Assembly: GCA_003116995.1 (NCBI GenBank)
Contig: BDSL01000035.1
Span: forward strand, 1 to 64,000
DNA from: Yamagishiella unicocca
Taxonomy: Eukaryota > Chlorophyta > Chlorophyceae > Chlamydomonadales > Volvocaceae
DNA: 64,000 nucleotides
Direction: 5' to 3'
Shown: positions 1 through 11,086 of the stretch, one piece after another
Numbering within the stretch: the stretch's first letter is position 1
Layout of the letters: every line of letters starts with the position of its first letter
Notes under the pieces: generated by a model
Told to the model about the DNA's origin: nothing
The model's database searches: none
What the model saw: the letters and a program-made list of their open reading frames with translations, nothing else
Translations under genes and position numbers: made by a program

Positions 1-1282
1 CTCCAGCCGCAGCTGCCGCCACTGCTGCGCGCGCGCGCCGCCTGCCAGGACCCCACCCGCCCGAGTACGCCAGAGACCGCGTGCAGCGCTGGGCGGCCGC
101 CTGGTGGCGGCGGTGGCTCGACTGGCAGGGATGGCGGCGGCGTAGACCGTGTCACGTCGCAGCGGCGAGAGGACCCTCAGGTGTGCGCGCGTTTGTTTCG
201 TGCTTCCGTGTGGCCATGCGAATTGGGTATGTGCGGGGAGGTGCGGGCACGGTGCAGCAGCAGCTGCTGGGCATCTGGGATCGGACTTGGGCTTTGTGTT
301 GCGGTGCCGCCCTTGTTGGCACAGCAATGGTTACGACATATCACCACATCACACGTGACGCTGCCAGCACTGACATTGCTGCCGCCCACCTGTCCTGCGT
401 CTCCTGCCTACTGGTCCCTGCTTGCTGCCACGCCACGTCGCGCCCCCTCAGGCCTGCACTCGCAAGATCACCGGACGCGCCCGGCGACGGCGGCAAGCAC
501 AAGCCATTGCCGCGAGGAGGACTGCGAGTGCGAGTGCAACCAGGTGAGTGAGCGGGGGCGCTGACCCGGACAGGTGGGCGGTGGGGGGGCGCCCAGGGTT
601 GGGTGGCTGGGGACCTAACCCGTCCGTGGGTGGGTGGGTGATTGGGTGGGCGGTATCCGGGCAGTGTGACGTCAGGCTATGAAGTCGGCCTCCATTGCTG
701 TCCTGGCGCCTTCCTGTGCGCAAAAGCAAAACCCCCTAGGGGCATATGCGGATCCATAGCTGCTGCATGACGAGTTTCCGTCACCGCCACCTGACCCTGC
801 ACCCTGATGCCGCATGCTCCCTGGCTACCCGCCTGCCTCTCCCTTCCCTCCCTGTCTCCCTCCAGGCCAGCGTCAAGCACGGCATGCAATGCACGCTCCT
901 GGAGTGTGAACGCATGGTCCAGGCGGGCGGCGCGCTGCTGGGCAGCGGCGGCGGCAACGGAGCCGGCGGCGCTGTGTGTTTGGCGGTGCTGCAACCTGTG
1001 CTGCAGCCGTTGCCGACGGGCCGCTCAAGGCCTTCATCACGAAGGACAACGCGTCCATAGGCGCGGTGGCGGCGGCGCTGGGCGGGCTGAAGGGCTGCCT
1101 GCGGGCGCTGGCGGGCGGTGCTGCGGGCGTGTGGAGGATGGATGCGTGTGGAGCATGTATTGATGGATGCGTGTATTGGTGTAGGCAAGCGAAGGTACTA
1201 GCCATGAGTGTGCGAAGGGTCGGTGGCTTGAGTTTGGCTGGCACGGAGGCATGTGAGCTGTGCACAGCAAGGGAGAGATGGA
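1..1282 (+). repeat. Left arm of large inverted repeat
   Basis: This stretch recurs in reverse complement at 3113-4395. The outer end begins at the window edge, so the arm may continue to the left. The inner end is where the two copies part, just after the shared run GGGAGAGATGGAA. The arms are nearly identical, with scattered substitutions and small indels, for example one codon missing in the right arm near 3475. High identity over almost 1.3 kb implies a recent duplication or ongoing gene conversion. Seen directly in the sequence. Confidence 0.93.
865..1127 (+). pseudogene. Unrecognised coding-like exon remnant in the inverted-repeat arm
   Basis: After a good acceptor (CCCTCCAG) the frame reads ASVKHGMQCTLLECERMVQ and then a Gly-rich stretch. 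A few bases later another frame takes over with VFGGAATCAAAVADGPLKAF and continues ITKDNASIGAVAAALGGLKG. Both parts read like protein but lie in different frames, so the copy looks frameshifted or contains an unseen splice. A donor-like GTGAGTGAG at 541 follows an upstream coding-like stretch. The same remnant with the same frame break is in the right arm, minus strand, about 3270-3530. I do not recognise the family. Confidence 0.35.
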
Positions 1283-1726
1283 ACGCCCGTTGGAGCTGCA
1301 GCTGCTGGCTGCGGGGTTACAGGCAAGAGCACTGGGGCTTGCAGCAGGGATGACGGGGGCATTACTGATGAGCGTGGAGTCAGGCGAGCTGCCGTCAACT
1401 GACCGCACTCAATCGACACGGGGTGCTCCAAATTGCAAAACGTGCATGATTACATCCACGGCGCCGGCGGCCAGAAGGACCCTGCTCCGTAGCCCCTTCA
1501 CAGCTCTGCACTGGAAATGATGCCTGCCTTGTGAACTGGACCACTCCAATGGGCCGGGACACTGAGTCGCATGTCACATGAAACTCGCCGCTCAAACACA
1601 CCTGTGACTACACTTGCTTGGTGCTACAGCCCCTCCACTTGCTACAGCCCTCTTCGGCCGACACGCGCAGTGGACCAACCTCTGGCGGCCTGACCAGCCG
1701 TGCCCCCTAAACACGTGCCTCTCGCA

Positions 1727-2077
1727 TCACAGCCGCATCAGCAGCCGCACGTCGTCTATGCGCATATGGCCGCCGTTCTCAGCTTGGCGGCGGTCGAAGG
1801 TGGCGGAGGCGAGCTCGCGCTTGCACTCCTGGGGAAGTGAGGTGAGGTCAGAGGAAGTGGCGGCGTGTGTGTGTGGGTACATCATTCAGCCCACGAAGCC
1901 CAACGAGTACACGCCCACTGCACACTGGGAGACCAACAGGGGCGTGCAGCGCGCAAGCACCCACACTTCGGCGGTCCATCCACCCGTAGCAGGGCCAGCA
2001 ATGGCCACGTCCCGCACGCGCACCTGCAGCGCCAGCATGCGCTCCTCAATGGTGTCTGCAGCCACGTAGCGGTACAC
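1727..2077 (-). pseudogene. 3' terminal exons of a SNF2-family helicase (fragment)
   Basis: Two minus-strand exons fit together. Exon 2024-2077 reads VYRYVAADTIEERMLALQ, the end of the SNF2 helicase C-terminal lobe, where family members carry a hydrophobic-R-F/Y-V..(D/G)TIEE..L.LQ motif. It ends at donor GTGCGC in phase 0. Exon 1727-1828 follows acceptor CCCCAG and reads ECKRELASATFDRRQ, ending RIDDVRLLMRL and a TGA, like the short basic tail and terminal DL..LM/L of RAD5/HLTF-type proteins. No upstream helicase exons are visible in 2078-3112, where the inverted repeat begins, so this is probably a severed 3' end. It could be live only if its upstream exons are very far away. Confidence 0.68.
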
Positions 2078-2422
2078 CTATCCATGTACGGGTTCCGCGG
2101 TGCAGGCGTCAGAGCTGTTTCATGACTACTACAGGTTTAAGCCCCGAGCGGCGCACACCAGGAAGGCAGGAACACACCACCCACACCATGCAGTGAAGCA
2201 CGCCACCAAGCCAGTCGGGAACAGCAGCCCGAGCCCCCCCCCCCTTGCCCAAATGCAAAGCCCTCCCCCAGACCGTCCTCCTCCTGCCAGTGGCGCCTAC
2301 TGCTGCTGCGTACCAGGGGAGTGTTGTACCCTGCGCGTGCGCCATGGAGCGGGGAGGGCAAATTGCGCAAATTATGGGGTGATCCAGAGGCGGTTAAAAG
2401 GCTGAGATGGGGGATGGGGAAC

Positions 2423-2445
2423 TTGCGCGGCCGAAGGCCGCGCAA
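2423..2445. repeat. Perfect hairpin, 10-bp stem
   Basis: TTGCGCGGCC (2423-2432) is followed by loop GAA and its exact complement GGCCGCGCAA (2436-2445). It sits just before the short AT-rich tandem repeat in the palindrome spacer. Confidence 0.85.
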
Positions 2446-2590
2446 TTTGTGCGTAAATTAGCGTAAATTAGCGTAAATACCAAGCCAAGTTCTGAGTTAC
2501 AGTGCTAAGTTCCAGTAAATTTGCGCTATCGCATTCCTGTTTCAACTTAATCGTAGCAAATGTAATAGCGAAAGTTAATTAGAGATGTCA

Positions 2591-2627
2591 GCGCCGGTGG
2601 AGGGTGGGAGCAACCCTCCACCGGCGC
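2591..2627. repeat. Perfect hairpin, 15-bp stem
   Basis: GCGCCGGTGGAGGGT (2591-2605) is complementary without mismatch to 2613-2627, with a 7-nt loop. No neighbouring gene end explains it as a terminator; it may be a foldback element or a folded RNA. Confidence 0.85.
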
Positions 2628-3112
2628 TCCGTGCACACTACTCCACAACTGACACACCCTACAGTCCTGGCCTACCCTTCGCCAGCTTACACCGTCCACC
2701 GCATTTGAATGAATAAGATTACAGCGGACCCATCGGAGGGCCATCGGTACACTCTCCAACCGCGGCGGCAACCAAGCCCCGCAACGGCAACCAAGGCACG
2801 TGGCGAACGGCAAACCCTCCTTGGCAAAGCCCGACACGAACACAAAACCACGAACGGCCATCCGCTGTTACCCCCCGAAGCACGCACACTGTAGTGTGCC
2901 TGCAACCTGTACGCCTGAAACGACGATGCCACGTGACCCCATGACGGCCCACCATAGGGCGGGAGCGTGGGTTCTAGAGGCCACGTCCCGGCGGAGGGAT
3001 ATGCCTCGGCAGGATGAATTTCACAACGGCAGTTACTACGCGCCGAAAGCAGACCGAACTGGCAGTCACTGTACGCAATTCTCCTACGCGACACGCGACA
3101 CCTCGTCACAGC

Positions 3113-4395
3113 TTCCATCTCTCCCTTGCTGTGCACAGCTCACATGCCTCCGTGCCAGCCAAACTCAAGCCACCGACCCTTCGCACACTCATGGCTAGTA
3201 CCTTCGCTTGCCTACACCAATACACGCATCCATCAATACATGCTCCACACGCATCCATCCTCCACACGCCCGCAGCACCGCCGCCGCCAGCGCCCGCAGG
3301 CAGCCCTTCAGCCCGCCCAGCGCCGCCGCCACCGCGCCTATGGCCGCGTTGTCCTTCGTGATGAAGGCCTTGAGCGGCTCGTCGGCAACGGCTGCAGCAC
3401 AGGTTGCAGCACCGCCAAACACACAGCGCCGCCGGCTCCGTTGCCGCCGCCGCTGCCCAGCAGCGCGCCGCCCTGGACCATGCGTTCACACTCCAGGAGC
3501 GTGCATTGCATGCCGTGCTTGACGCTGGCCTGGAGGGAGGCAGGGAGGGAAGGGAGAGGCAGGCGGGTAGCCAGGGAGCATGCGGCATCAGGGTGCAGGG
3601 TCAGGTGGCGGTGACGGAAACTCGTCATGCAGCAGCTATGGATCCGCATATGCCCCTAGGGGGTTTTGCTTTTGCGCACAGGAAGGCGCCAGGACAGCAA
3701 TGGAGGCCGACTTCATAGCCTGACGTCACACTGCCCGGATACCGCCCACCCAATCACCCACCCACCCACCCACGGACGGGTTAGGTCCCCAGCCACCCAA
3801 CCCTGGGCGCCCCCCCGCCGCCCACCTGTCCGGGTCAGCGTCCCCGCTCACTCACCTGGTTGCACTCGCACTCGCAGTCCTCCTCGCGGCAATGGCTTGT
3901 GCTTGCCGCCGTCGCCGGGCGCGTCCGGTGATCTTGCGAGTGCAGGCCTGAGGGGGCGCGACGTGGCGTGGCAGCAAGCAGGGACCAGTAGGCAGGAGAC
4001 GCAGGACAGGTGGGCGGCAGCAATGTCCGTGCTGGCAGGGTCACGTGTGATGTGGTGATATATCGTAACCATTGCTGTGCCAACAAGGGCGGCACCGCAA
4101 CACAAAGCCCAAGTCCGATCCCAGATGCCCAGCAGCTGCTGCTGCACCGTGCCCGCACCTCCCCGCACATACCCAATTCGCATGGCCACACGGAAGCACG
4201 AAACACACGCGCGCACACCTGAGGGTCCTCTCGCCGCTGCGACGTGACACGGTCTACGCCGCCGCCATCCCTGCCAGTCGAGCCACCGCCGCCACCAGGC
4301 GGCCGCCCAGCGCCGCACGCGGTCTCTGGCGTACTCGGGCGGGTGGGTCCTGGCAGGCGGCGCGCGCGCAGCAGTGGCGGCAGCTGCGGCTGGAG
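3113..4395 (-). repeat. Right arm of large inverted repeat
   Basis: Reverse-complement copy of 1-1282, carrying the same coding-like remnant on the minus strand. The sequence continues past 4395 without a partner in the window. Together the arms could extrude a cruciform of about 1.28 kb per arm. Confidence 0.93.
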
Positions 4396-5042
4396 CGCTG
4401 GCACGCCGCGCGAAGACAGCAGCTGCTGCTACTGCTGTTGCTGCTGCGACGGGTGCGTGCTGCGACTTGTGAGTGCTGCGACGGGAGCGTTCTGTGCAGC
4501 CCCCTGCTGTTCTCGTGGCTTTGCACCAAACAACGCGCCACGGCCGCGGCTGCCGCGGCTGATGCCGTGGCCGGGTGGACGCCGCCGCTGCCGTCGAGGC
4601 TGCCGCTGCCGCTCAGCGGTCCGCCACTAACCCATGCATGCCGCTGTCGACGCCGCAGCTGTCTTCAGCCACGACGGCCAACTCATGCGCATGCAGTGTA
4701 TGTACCAACACGATGAAGACTCATGCAGATGCTCCAAATGATGCAGATGCTGCTGCAACTGCGCCGAGCTCAACGCTGCGCGCTGGCGTTTATCGCTGCA
4801 CACAGCAGAAAGATCAAGAACCACGAACGCAGGCGTCAAAGGCTTCCCCATTCAGGTGTGATGCAGGTTGTGGCAGCAAGCGACGTTGGCCTAAGCAAGA
4901 CTCCTGCCGACGTGATGCCCCGTACGAAGTGCGGGGCAAGCAATCACCGACCACACCACCCACCCGCCAAGCAACCTACACTGCCGACCCTGTTATTGGC
5001 AAGCCGCCCCATCCGCCAGCCTAAGACCAGCCCTCTTCATAT
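4396..5042. other. Intergenic, no gene recognised
   Basis: GC-rich sequence with CTG/CTGCTG runs near 4420-4450. Open frames exist on both strands but lack family resemblance or supporting splice sites. It may hold a downstream exon of the 5043-6011 gene, which has a plausible splice donor near its end. Confidence 0.5.
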
Positions 5043-6011
5043 CTATCTCCCTTGCAAGCCATCAGGCCCCGGCCCCGACCAGTTGCCAGGTCGCTGCTGC
5101 CACCCCTCCCCTGCACCCACCTCCGGGCTGGTGACGAACGCCCACAACGTGTTCCAGGCCAGCTGCTCCCGGGCCGCATCCGCGAGGGCTGCGTCCACAT
5201 GCGCCTGCGGCGGCTGGTGCGCGGCCAGGTTGCCGGCGTGGAAGGGTGCACCCCGCCCCTTGTGCAGCAGCTGGACGGCGGGGGCGTCCAGGTGGTGCTG
5301 CTCGAAGTACTGCGGGTGCCTCGCCTGCAGCGCTGCCAGCCACACCGAACACTGCATGTCCTGCGGCCTGCTATCTTCGCCAGAGTCAAAGCGCTGCTCC
5401 AGCTTCTGGTGCGCGAGGTCCACTACGTGTCGGAGCAGCACCAAGCCGTGGGCGGCGCTCTGCGACGCCAACACGTCAACACGGCCCCTCAGCTCGCTGT
5501 TCGCGGCCTTCAGCTCGCTGTTCGCGGCCTTCAGCTCGCTGTTCGCGGCCAGCTGCGCGCTGTTCGCGGCCAGCTGCGCGCTGTTCGCGGCCAGCTGCGC
5601 GCTGTTCGCGGCCTGCAGCTCGCGGATCTGGCTGTCTTGACCATCCAACCGCCCCAGCAGCTGCCCAACCTGCTGCGTGAGCTTGTCGAGCACCGCTCTG
5701 GACGAGCGCAGAGGGGCGACGACGTCCACCTCCACCGTCGCATTCTGCTCAGAAAACTCCTTCGCTCGCAGCTTGCATGCAGCCAACGGCTGGCGGCTGC
5801 TGCTGCTACTGCTGCTGCTTGCACTGCTGCTGCTAGGGGTTCTCGAGTACAGCTCCACCTCCTCGAGGGTCGATAGCTTGAGATGCTGGCAGACGCGGGT
5901 CTTAAGGAGCTTTGCAGTTGACTTGCTATACATTTGCTTGTCACTGCCCATGGTGACCGTCAAGTTCTCAAGGCCGTCGAGGCTGCGGACAAGAACCGTG
6001 GTGGTGTCCAT
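5043..6011 (-). CDS. Hypothetical coiled-coil protein, 322 aa, intronless as read
   Basis: A single open frame begins at ATG 6011. Residues 1-58 form a compact segment that could be a small beta-grasp fold (inference only). Residues 60-72 are almost pure serine. Residues 105-180 are predicted coiled coil: six consecutive near-identical heptads, AANSAQL three times then AANSELK/R three times, at about 134-175. The C-terminal third (DLAHQKLEQRF, then QCSVWLAALQARHPQYF) is well formed and Ala/Gln-rich. A good splice donor, GAG|GTGGGT at 5121, lies inside the ORF 26 codons before the stop, so the true C-terminus may be spliced to an unseen exon. The family is not recognised. Confidence 0.6.
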   Translation of the reverse strand: MDTTTVLVRSLDGLENLTVTMGSDKQMYSKSTAKLLKTRVCQHLKLSTLEEVELYSRTPSSSSASSSSSSSSRQPLAACKLRAKEFSEQNATVEVDVVAPLRSSRAVLDKLTQQVGQLLGRLDGQDSQIRELQAANSAQLAANSAQLAANSAQLAANSELKAANSELKAANSELRGRVDVLASQSAAHGLVLLRHVVDLAHQKLEQRFDSGEDSRPQDMQCSVWLAALQARHPQYFEQHHLDAPAVQLLHKGRGAPFHAGNLAAHQPPQAHVDAALADAAREQLAWNTLWAFVTSPEVGAGEGWQQRPGNWSGPGPDGLQGR

Positions 6012-6426
6012 AGTCAGTTCAAGGCAAGTATAGGAGATTTAGGCACAAGCAACGTTATGTGTGTGTGTGTATATGAGCCTTTACATGTCTGCCGCCGATC
6101 GATGTACTACACACACAGAACCGTATTCCTAAATGCGTTTGCGGGCTTCAACGCGCTCCTTAGGACATTTGTTCATACTTAGGACATTTGTTCATACAAA
6201 AGCTTAGACACCAATGGTATACGCTCAGGACGCATTGCAAGGAAGGCGCAGGTCAATACGGACCTATGCTATCTACGACTTGACCAGGCTCTATGCCACT
6301 ACAGTGTACACAGAAAAACAGATAGGACTATCATTTCACAAATGCAATATTTACATCGGGTCTTGGGCATGTACAGCGCACTAGACACGGCAGACACACA
6401 CACATAAACATACACGCACTAGGCGG
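6012..6426. other. Intergenic 5' flank of the coiled-coil gene
   Basis: Lower-GC sequence with a short GT run at 6058-6070 and a repeated TTAGGACATTTGTTCATAC at 6161-6197. No coding signal was seen. Confidence 0.5.
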
Positions 6427-6514
6427 GAGCTAAGCAGGACCTGGGCAGGAGCTAAGTAGGAACTGCACAGGATATAAGCAGGAACTGGGCAGGAGCTAAG
6501 CAGGAACTGGACGG
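6427..6514 (+). repeat. 22-bp minisatellite, four copies
   Basis: Four tandem copies of a unit close to GAGCTAAGCAGGAACTGGGC plus AG, with degenerate partial copies on to about 6560. Confidence 0.85.
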
Positions 6515-6564
6515 GAGCTAAGCACCGACAGGAGTAGTGAAGCACCAGCAGCAGGAGCTAAGCA

Positions 6565-7350
6565 CTGATCGATAGAGGCACTTGCGCTTGTGCGGGCCGG
6601 GCGGGGCAAGTGGGGTGGGGTGGTGCACCGACTGATGAGGCACAACGATGGGGGCACTTGCGTGAGTTCATTCAGGGCGGGGTGTGGAGGGTTGGTGCGC
6701 CGACGGACGGGGCGGGGTTTTGAGGAAGACCCGTGGATGCGGTAGGGGGGGAGGCAGCAGGTAGGGGTCGTGGGCACTGCCAGCAAAACAGACAGAGGCT
6801 CTTGCGCCGACGGAGGCACTTGCACCATTGCCGGGCCTGGGCCTCGAACCTACGGAGGCGGTCATGCTAGTACACTGCGCTCACGCTCTTGCTCAGGGCG
6901 GGGTGGTCCTCTGATGGAGGCGGGGTGTGCAGGGCGAGGTGGTGTATGTTCTCTCTCTCACTGAGTTCCCCCCTCTCTCACTCACACTCACGATCTGGGA
7001 CTGGTGTGCTGAATGCGAGCCAGGGCGGGGTGGGGTGCGTGATGTGGAAATGCATACTACTGATCGTGCGTTCTCGTATGAGTGGGGGCGGTATAGAAAC
7101 ATAATCGTTAGATCGTAGGGCAACAGGGTTAGGTAACAGTGGGATAGAGAGGGTAGGATACACTTGTGCACGTATGGGGCGGGGCGGAGTGGGGCGGGGT
7201 GGTGCGCCAACTGAGGCACTTGCGTGTGTGCGGGGCGAGCGGAGCGAGGTGGCACGCACGCCGACGGAGACACTTGCTCACGTGCGGGGCGAGCGGGTGT
7301 GGGGGGGGGCTTGCACGCACACACGCACGCACGCACACGCAGGCCATGGG
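6565..7350. repeat. Degenerate G-rich repeat tract
   Basis: The words GAGGCACTTGCG, GGGGCGGGGTGG and GTGCGCCGAC recur irregularly, about every 60-100 bp, mixed with (CA/CG)n at 7313-7340. A GAGGAAGACCCGTGG word at 6721 matches the intron-end motif described elsewhere. The tract has no believable gene. Confidence 0.6.
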
Positions 7351-7499
7351 GAAATTACCTAGAGGAGGTGGAGGAGAACCTCAAGACTATGGGTATAATT
7401 TGGCTGTGTGGCTTTGGTAGGGCATAATTTGTAGTTGGAGTTCGAGGTACCGTACATACGTAGCATAAAGTCTTTAAAACTCGATATATGTTATTGAAT

Positions 7500-8690
7500 C
7501 TTAAGGCATTACATACTTCAATAAAAGCAGGATGGAACCTTAGTGTTTCACCCGATATCAAATGGTCTCTCCCGAGACCATCCCACCGGTAACCGGCCCC
7601 GGTAACCGGGCAAGGGGGCCAGTTACTCAACCGATAGGCTCCTTGGATCAGATAGCCCGTTTTCGTGGACAAGGCTCAGCTGTTTTAGGGTGGTGTAGAA
7701 GCTGCTTTCCAGTTTGTATTTGTGGATGGGCACCGTGGCCGCATAGCGGCTCTGGAGATCTAGTAGGGCTCGGGTCACCACTTCTAGGCGTCCTGCGTCG
7801 TTCAGGGCTAGGACACCCTTGCCGATTTGCGGACGTAGATGGGTAGTAGCGAGCCGACACCTAGGCCATACTGCAACGCTGGTTAAATAACTGCTCGTGT
7901 TGGGAACCCGGGGGTAAGGCCGTAGCACTTTTGGGCGATCCAGGCGATCATCATGGCGTCCAGATGCCGGATATCGTTCGGTGTGTAGGCCATGGTCGAT
8001 AGGCTGTGCGCCACCACCGACTGTATGCATGATTGTATTACGCGTAGGCATTGGTCCGGGGAGGCGAGACAGGTTGTGAGGGAGCGGCCCTTTTCCTGGA
8101 CTGTATCGCAAACATGCGCCATTTGTGCCCCCCAGTTTAAGGTTAGCGTGATTTTTACTCCCAGGTACTTGTACGCCTCTGTTGGCGGCTTGTAAGGCAC
8201 GGTGGCACCACAGATGCGGATTTTGCCTTGGAGTGCCCGTGCCGCCTTCAGCGTGCGCTCGCATGTGGGTCCGTTCAGGCCTCAATCCGCCCAGGCCTGC
8301 TTGTGCAGTACGTATGCCGGTGACGGCGCACTCGGAGTGGTTGACCTTGAGTCCTGCCCACTCCGAGACGTCCGAGTACATGCCGTAAGCGTGCAGCCTT
8401 CCGTCCCTTGCCGGCCTTGTACTCGCCTGCACCATTCGTTCGTCAGGAAGGGGGGGCCTACTCTGTGACACCAAAGAGCCCTGCACCACGGCCAGCAGCA
8501 ATGGCAACCTACCTGGCCATGCTGCACTGCCTTCAGCTGCTGGGCTGCCCCTGGCCCAACACCTTGACACCGACCTCCTCGGCCGCCGTCTCCCAAGCGA
8601 GGCCATCCCAAAGCCGTGCCGCACTGGCTGCCGGGCGAAGGCCACCCGGTGGTGTGGGCTGAGGCGGTGCCGGACGATGTACCGTATCAC
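7500..8690 (-). mobile_element. Decayed L1-like non-LTR retrotransposon, reverse transcriptase C-terminal part
   Basis: Minus-strand frames carry SEWAGLKVNHSECAVTGI, like the stretch after the RT active site where old substrate-strand contacts lie, and then TEAYKYLGVKITLTLNWGAQ, the 'F/YKYLG' segment typical of LINE RT thumbs. Further on are IRHLDAMMIAWIAQKCYGL and KGVLALNDAGRLEVVTRALL, typical of LINE ORF2 C-terminal regions. These pieces lie in at least two frames and no endonuclease or catalytic YADD box is intact, so the copy is dead and 5'-truncated. Confidence 0.72.
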
Positions 8691-8892
8691 CCTACTACCC
8701 TATCGGCCAAAAGGTGAGGAGGAGGTGCGGGCATGGTTGGTTGCAGAGGAGAAATGGCGCCGGTGTGTGACTCCAGGGCGTGTCTTCACCAGGTGCGGCG
8801 GTGCCAGGAGTGGTGCCGTGTGCTTGTTATCATCACTACGGGTTAGTTATGGAGCCGGATGAGGGTGGGCTGGTGAGGGAGGTACGTTTCTG

Positions 8893-10120
8893 TTTTTGTA
8901 ACGGTTACAGTGGGTTCCAGACCAAGAGGTAGAACCATCTTATTATCTGTGGAGGTTCGGTGTGGACGGGACTGCCTGGAGTTCCTGGTGGGGTGGGCAG
9001 AAACCCGTGGGTCCATGCACCGTGGGTTGCGCAGGTTGTGGAAGGCGCGTGGTGGGGTGAGGTGCGGTGGGATGTATGAGGTGCACTGTGCATGCACTGG
9101 AGGTGTGGCTGGCTGGACTTCGGCCTGGGTGATGGTGATGCTGACATGGCAGCCTGGGTGGCAGCGATGCTGATATGGCAGCATGGTTGGCAGCGCGCGA
9201 TGCTGATGTGGCAGCCTGGGTGGTGGTGATGCTGATGTGGCGGTCTGGGTGGTGCTTCCTCGCACCTCGTCGTTGTTGTACTTGTTACAGTGGGCTCCAG
9301 ACCTTAAAAGGTAGAGCCATCGGGCGCATCCGGTGGGTGCCAGGGGTGACACGGGCGCAAGTTTGGTTGGTGCAAGCACCTCCCGGGGTACGGCCCTGCG
9401 TCTGGGATGTAGTAATCCTGGCGGCTATTACTGCCATGGAGGTGGAGCGGCGGATTATGGCCGCGGCCTTGAAAAGGGCGGGTGCTGGTGGTCCCCCTCT
9501 TACTCGCTCCGGGAAGTGGTCTCCTGGATCGTGCCATTCGCCGTGGGTTGGTGGAGTTTTGGGCCCTTCTGAGGGGCTTTGCTGCGTTGGGGCTTCCCCA
9601 GCAGAAAGGGTGGGATGCACGCAGCGGGGCCTCGGCATCCTTTCTTGCGGGTTGGCGCCAGTCGCCTTGTGTGCGGCGGGGGACCGGCTGAGGTGCTGGT
9701 GGATTCGTGAGCGGTCCGGGTTATCTTGGGGAGCGGGGTCTCCCGTGCGTGCTTCTTACTTTCCGGTTCTATATGCGCGTTGAGCCCTGCTTGCTTGGGG
9801 TCCGTGCTTTTTGGGATGAGAGGCGGCTGGTCCCGATGCTTGCATCGTTGCGGCGCTTCACTGGTTCGTCGGTTGCTGGGCTGTTAGGTTGGTTGGTGTC
9901 GGTTCCTGATAGGGGAGCCTCTAGTGAAAATTCCCCCTGGGGTACTGGCTGCTGCTCTGTGTGCCTACGGCCTGTCGATTTGGTGTTCTGGTGGTTTGCT
10001 TTGTTCCGGTGCACGGAACAAAGGCAATGTGTTGTCTCCTCCGTCTTCCTCAGTGTCAGGCGATGTGCCTGATGGTTCTACCCCTTGGTCTGGAACCCAC
10101 TGTAACCGTTACAACAACAC
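8893..10120 (+). mobile_element. Pieces of L1-like elements with a shared 3'-end motif
   Basis: Plus-strand fragments WDVVILAAITAMEVERRIM (about 9400-9460) and, in the next frame, LLDRAIRRGLVEFWALLRGF resemble the C-terminus of a LINE ORF2, with a frameshift near 9485. The plus-strand element ends at about 10118 with GGTCTGGAACCCACTGTAAC then CGTTACAACAAC. The reverse complement of that end occurs at 8895-8940 and, more diverged, at 9283-9325, so other copies point the opposite way. A short match also lies at 39600-39616. I read the region as nested, truncated LINE insertions. Confidence 0.55.
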
Positions 10121-11086
10121 CAACATCGGGCACGCCTTTTGATCTGCATGCCGGGAAACTTTGGGTTGACTAGCAGGAAACCTGTGGATGTGGCCCGTCG
10201 GTGGCTGTCAGCGGAAACGAAACAGAAATTACTTTGTATTAGCGTTTGGAGCGAAAATGTGAGAACTTGAATGACGGGCTGGGACGTGGGAGGGGGCGTG
10301 AGAGGAAAACCGTAGGAAGGGCCCAAAAACTATCCGATGATGAAGGGGAGAGGTGGGTGAGCTCTCGCACCCGCTGTAAAATAACCCACGACATTCGAGT
10401 CCGCGTACAGGTGCAGGTAAAGACAATCCATTCGGTGTCCGCATCGCCCATGAGGTCGCCGCCACCACCACCACCGCCGCCGCCGCGTCCCAACGGCCCC
10501 ATTCGAAGGAGTGTCGTCAGCCCGTTCAGCGTTAGATCCCTCCGCGTATCCGCAGTGCGGGACACGTGAACTCAAACCTCATGTCTTGTATGTAGGGTCA
10601 CCGCCGCAAGCGGGAAATCGGCCAACCTCCCTGCGCATGCCTCGGTGCCTGGGCCTTGCCTACAGTGCCTTGGCAGTGCCTATTTAAGTACCTACAACGT
10701 GTGTCAAACCAGACAGTTACCTCGCCCAACTGCGCCTCAGCCGCCCAAAACGACGAAAACATAGGACTCGGAAGGGGGCGAGAGGCTTTCTGGCTGGCAG
10801 CATCTCGCCGCCCGCGTCCATCCCTCCCGCCAACGAACTCGCAACTACCGCCACCTGCAAGCCAAACCCCGGCCCCCCAAACCCCGTTTCGCCTGCCCTA
10901 CATCCACACGTCCGGTCTTCCGTCTGCCCAGCTACCTGCTTCCTGGTCTAGTCCCCCTCCTCCTCCCGCACGCTGCACCCTTATTCCGATGGCAGCAGGG
11001 CCCCAAGGAGTCCAGGCCCGCTGCCGTCGCTGCTCCCCCTCCCCTACAATCCTAACCGCCCCCCTCCCCGACCGTCTCCCCGACCC
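10121..11086. other. Intergenic / CSN3 3' flank
   Basis: Contains (CCA/CCG)n at 10460-10490 and C-rich tracts. Open frames here are composition artefacts. The CSN3 3' UTR must lie in the right part; no clear TGTAA on the minus strand was found close to the stop. Confidence 0.5.

Larger units (their letters stand above)
2078..3112. other. Spacer of the inverted repeat, no gene recognised
   Basis: No convincing ORF or splice-linked exon was found. The stretch is more AT-rich around 2440-2580, with about three tandem copies of GCGTAAATTA at 2451-2479, and contains the two perfect hairpins listed separately. Confidence 0.6.

Noticed and set aside
2109..2170. Possible further upstream SNF2 exon (RSGLKPV on the minus strand)
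   Set aside because: It vaguely resembles the HRxGQ..PV motif but lacks His and Gln, and would need a ~55-nt intron with poor sites.
7679..7687. Telomere-like TTTTAGGG words (also near 27280 and 36853)
   Set aside because: Single isolated occurrences, no tandem telomeric run.
8893..10118. DNA transposon with 46-bp terminal inverted repeats
   Set aside because: The ends are inverted copies, but the same motif occurs a third time inside and the interior shows LINE C-terminal coding, so opposing LINE 3' ends explain it better.
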